5,242 nucleotides of DNA from Pseudomonadota bacterium (GTDB lineage: Bacteria > Pseudomonadota > Alphaproteobacteria > Ferrovibrionales > Ferrovibrionaceae). This document shows, piece by piece, positions 5,199 to 5,242 of this stretch. The first letter of the stretch is position 1, and every line of letters starts with the position of its first letter. The translations under genes and the position numbers were made by a program. The notes beneath the pieces were generated by a model. The model did not search any database, was not told the origin of the DNA, and saw only the letters and a program-made list of their open reading frames with translations. The stretch is from the NCBI GenBank assembly GCA_021793055.1, contig JAJYTL010000246.1:1-5242 (forward strand). The letters run 5' to 3'.

Positions 5199-5242
5199 AT
5201 GTCCATAGCTTTTCCCATCATCATCGGGCTTCTGCTCCTTTC
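5199..5242 (+). CDS. Possible start of a membrane or exported protein, cut by the window end
   Basis: ATG at 5199 opens a frame to the window end that reads MSIAFPIIIGLLLL, a strongly hydrophobic beginning like a membrane segment or signal peptide. Only 14 codons are visible, so no family can be named. Base and codon use (ATA, GCT, TTT, CTT) is more AT-rich than in the neighbours, which is common for hydrophobic N-termini but also for non-coding DNA. No Shine-Dalgarno precedes the ATG. TATGCT (5187-5192) lies where a -10 element would place the transcript start at or next to the ATG, which would make a leaderless message, but no matching -35 is seen. An in-frame TTG at 5100 is an alternative start that would add 33 residues. 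Confidence 0.4.
   Translation, partial: MSIAFPIIIGLLLL

Noticed and set aside
1..5242. Novel defence, mobile or secretion system
   Set aside because: Every sizeable gene belongs to a known housekeeping family. There are no direct-repeat arrays, transposase or integrase motifs, tRNA genes, attachment sites or composition breaks large enough to suggest an inserted island.

Overview
The window is a high-GC bacterial chromosome segment (by eye roughly two thirds G+C or more, not computed) packed with housekeeping genes. Gene content and protein style point to an alphaproteobacterium, probably of the Rhodospirillales type. The signs are a DapE succinylase-pathway gene tail to tail with truA, a def-fmt-truA cluster, a short RmuC, and strong GC/GG third-position codon use. 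The taxon is an inference from gene order and protein character, since no database search was possible.

Layout. Bases 1-267 (+) hold the 3' end of an alpha/beta-hydrolase resembling the homoserine O-acetyltransferase (MetX) family. After a 25-bp gap comes dapE (293-1459, +), complete, with all expected metal and catalytic residues. Its last 43 bases overlap, tail to tail, the end of truA (1417-2190, -). truA follows fmt (2190-3128, -) with a one-base TGATG stop/start overlap. fmt lies 38 bp downstream of def (3167-3685, -). A 146-bp divergent intergenic region (3686-3831) separates def from rmuC (3832-5016, +). It contains a plausible def promoter (-35 TTGACG, 17-bp spacer, weak -10). The final stretch (5017-5242) is mostly intergenic and ends in what may be the first codons of a membrane or exported protein.

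How the genes work together. def, fmt and truA form one probable transcription unit serving translation. Fmt formylates initiator Met-tRNA, Def removes the formyl group from nascent proteins, and TruA makes pseudouridines in the tRNA anticodon arm. DapE acts in lysine and diaminopimelate synthesis, feeding the cell wall. RmuC is a membrane-anchored, coiled-coil, nuclease-like protein linked to genome stability.

I found no mobile element, CRISPR array, RNA gene, toxin-antitoxin pair or defence island. No sign of a new biological system survives scrutiny. The most interesting points are small-scale: the truA/dapE 3' overlap in which TruA's non-conserved tail is overprinted on dapE, the def leader with an anti-Shine-Dalgarno-like CCTCCT, and a recurring CGAGATC-centred palindrome inside genes.
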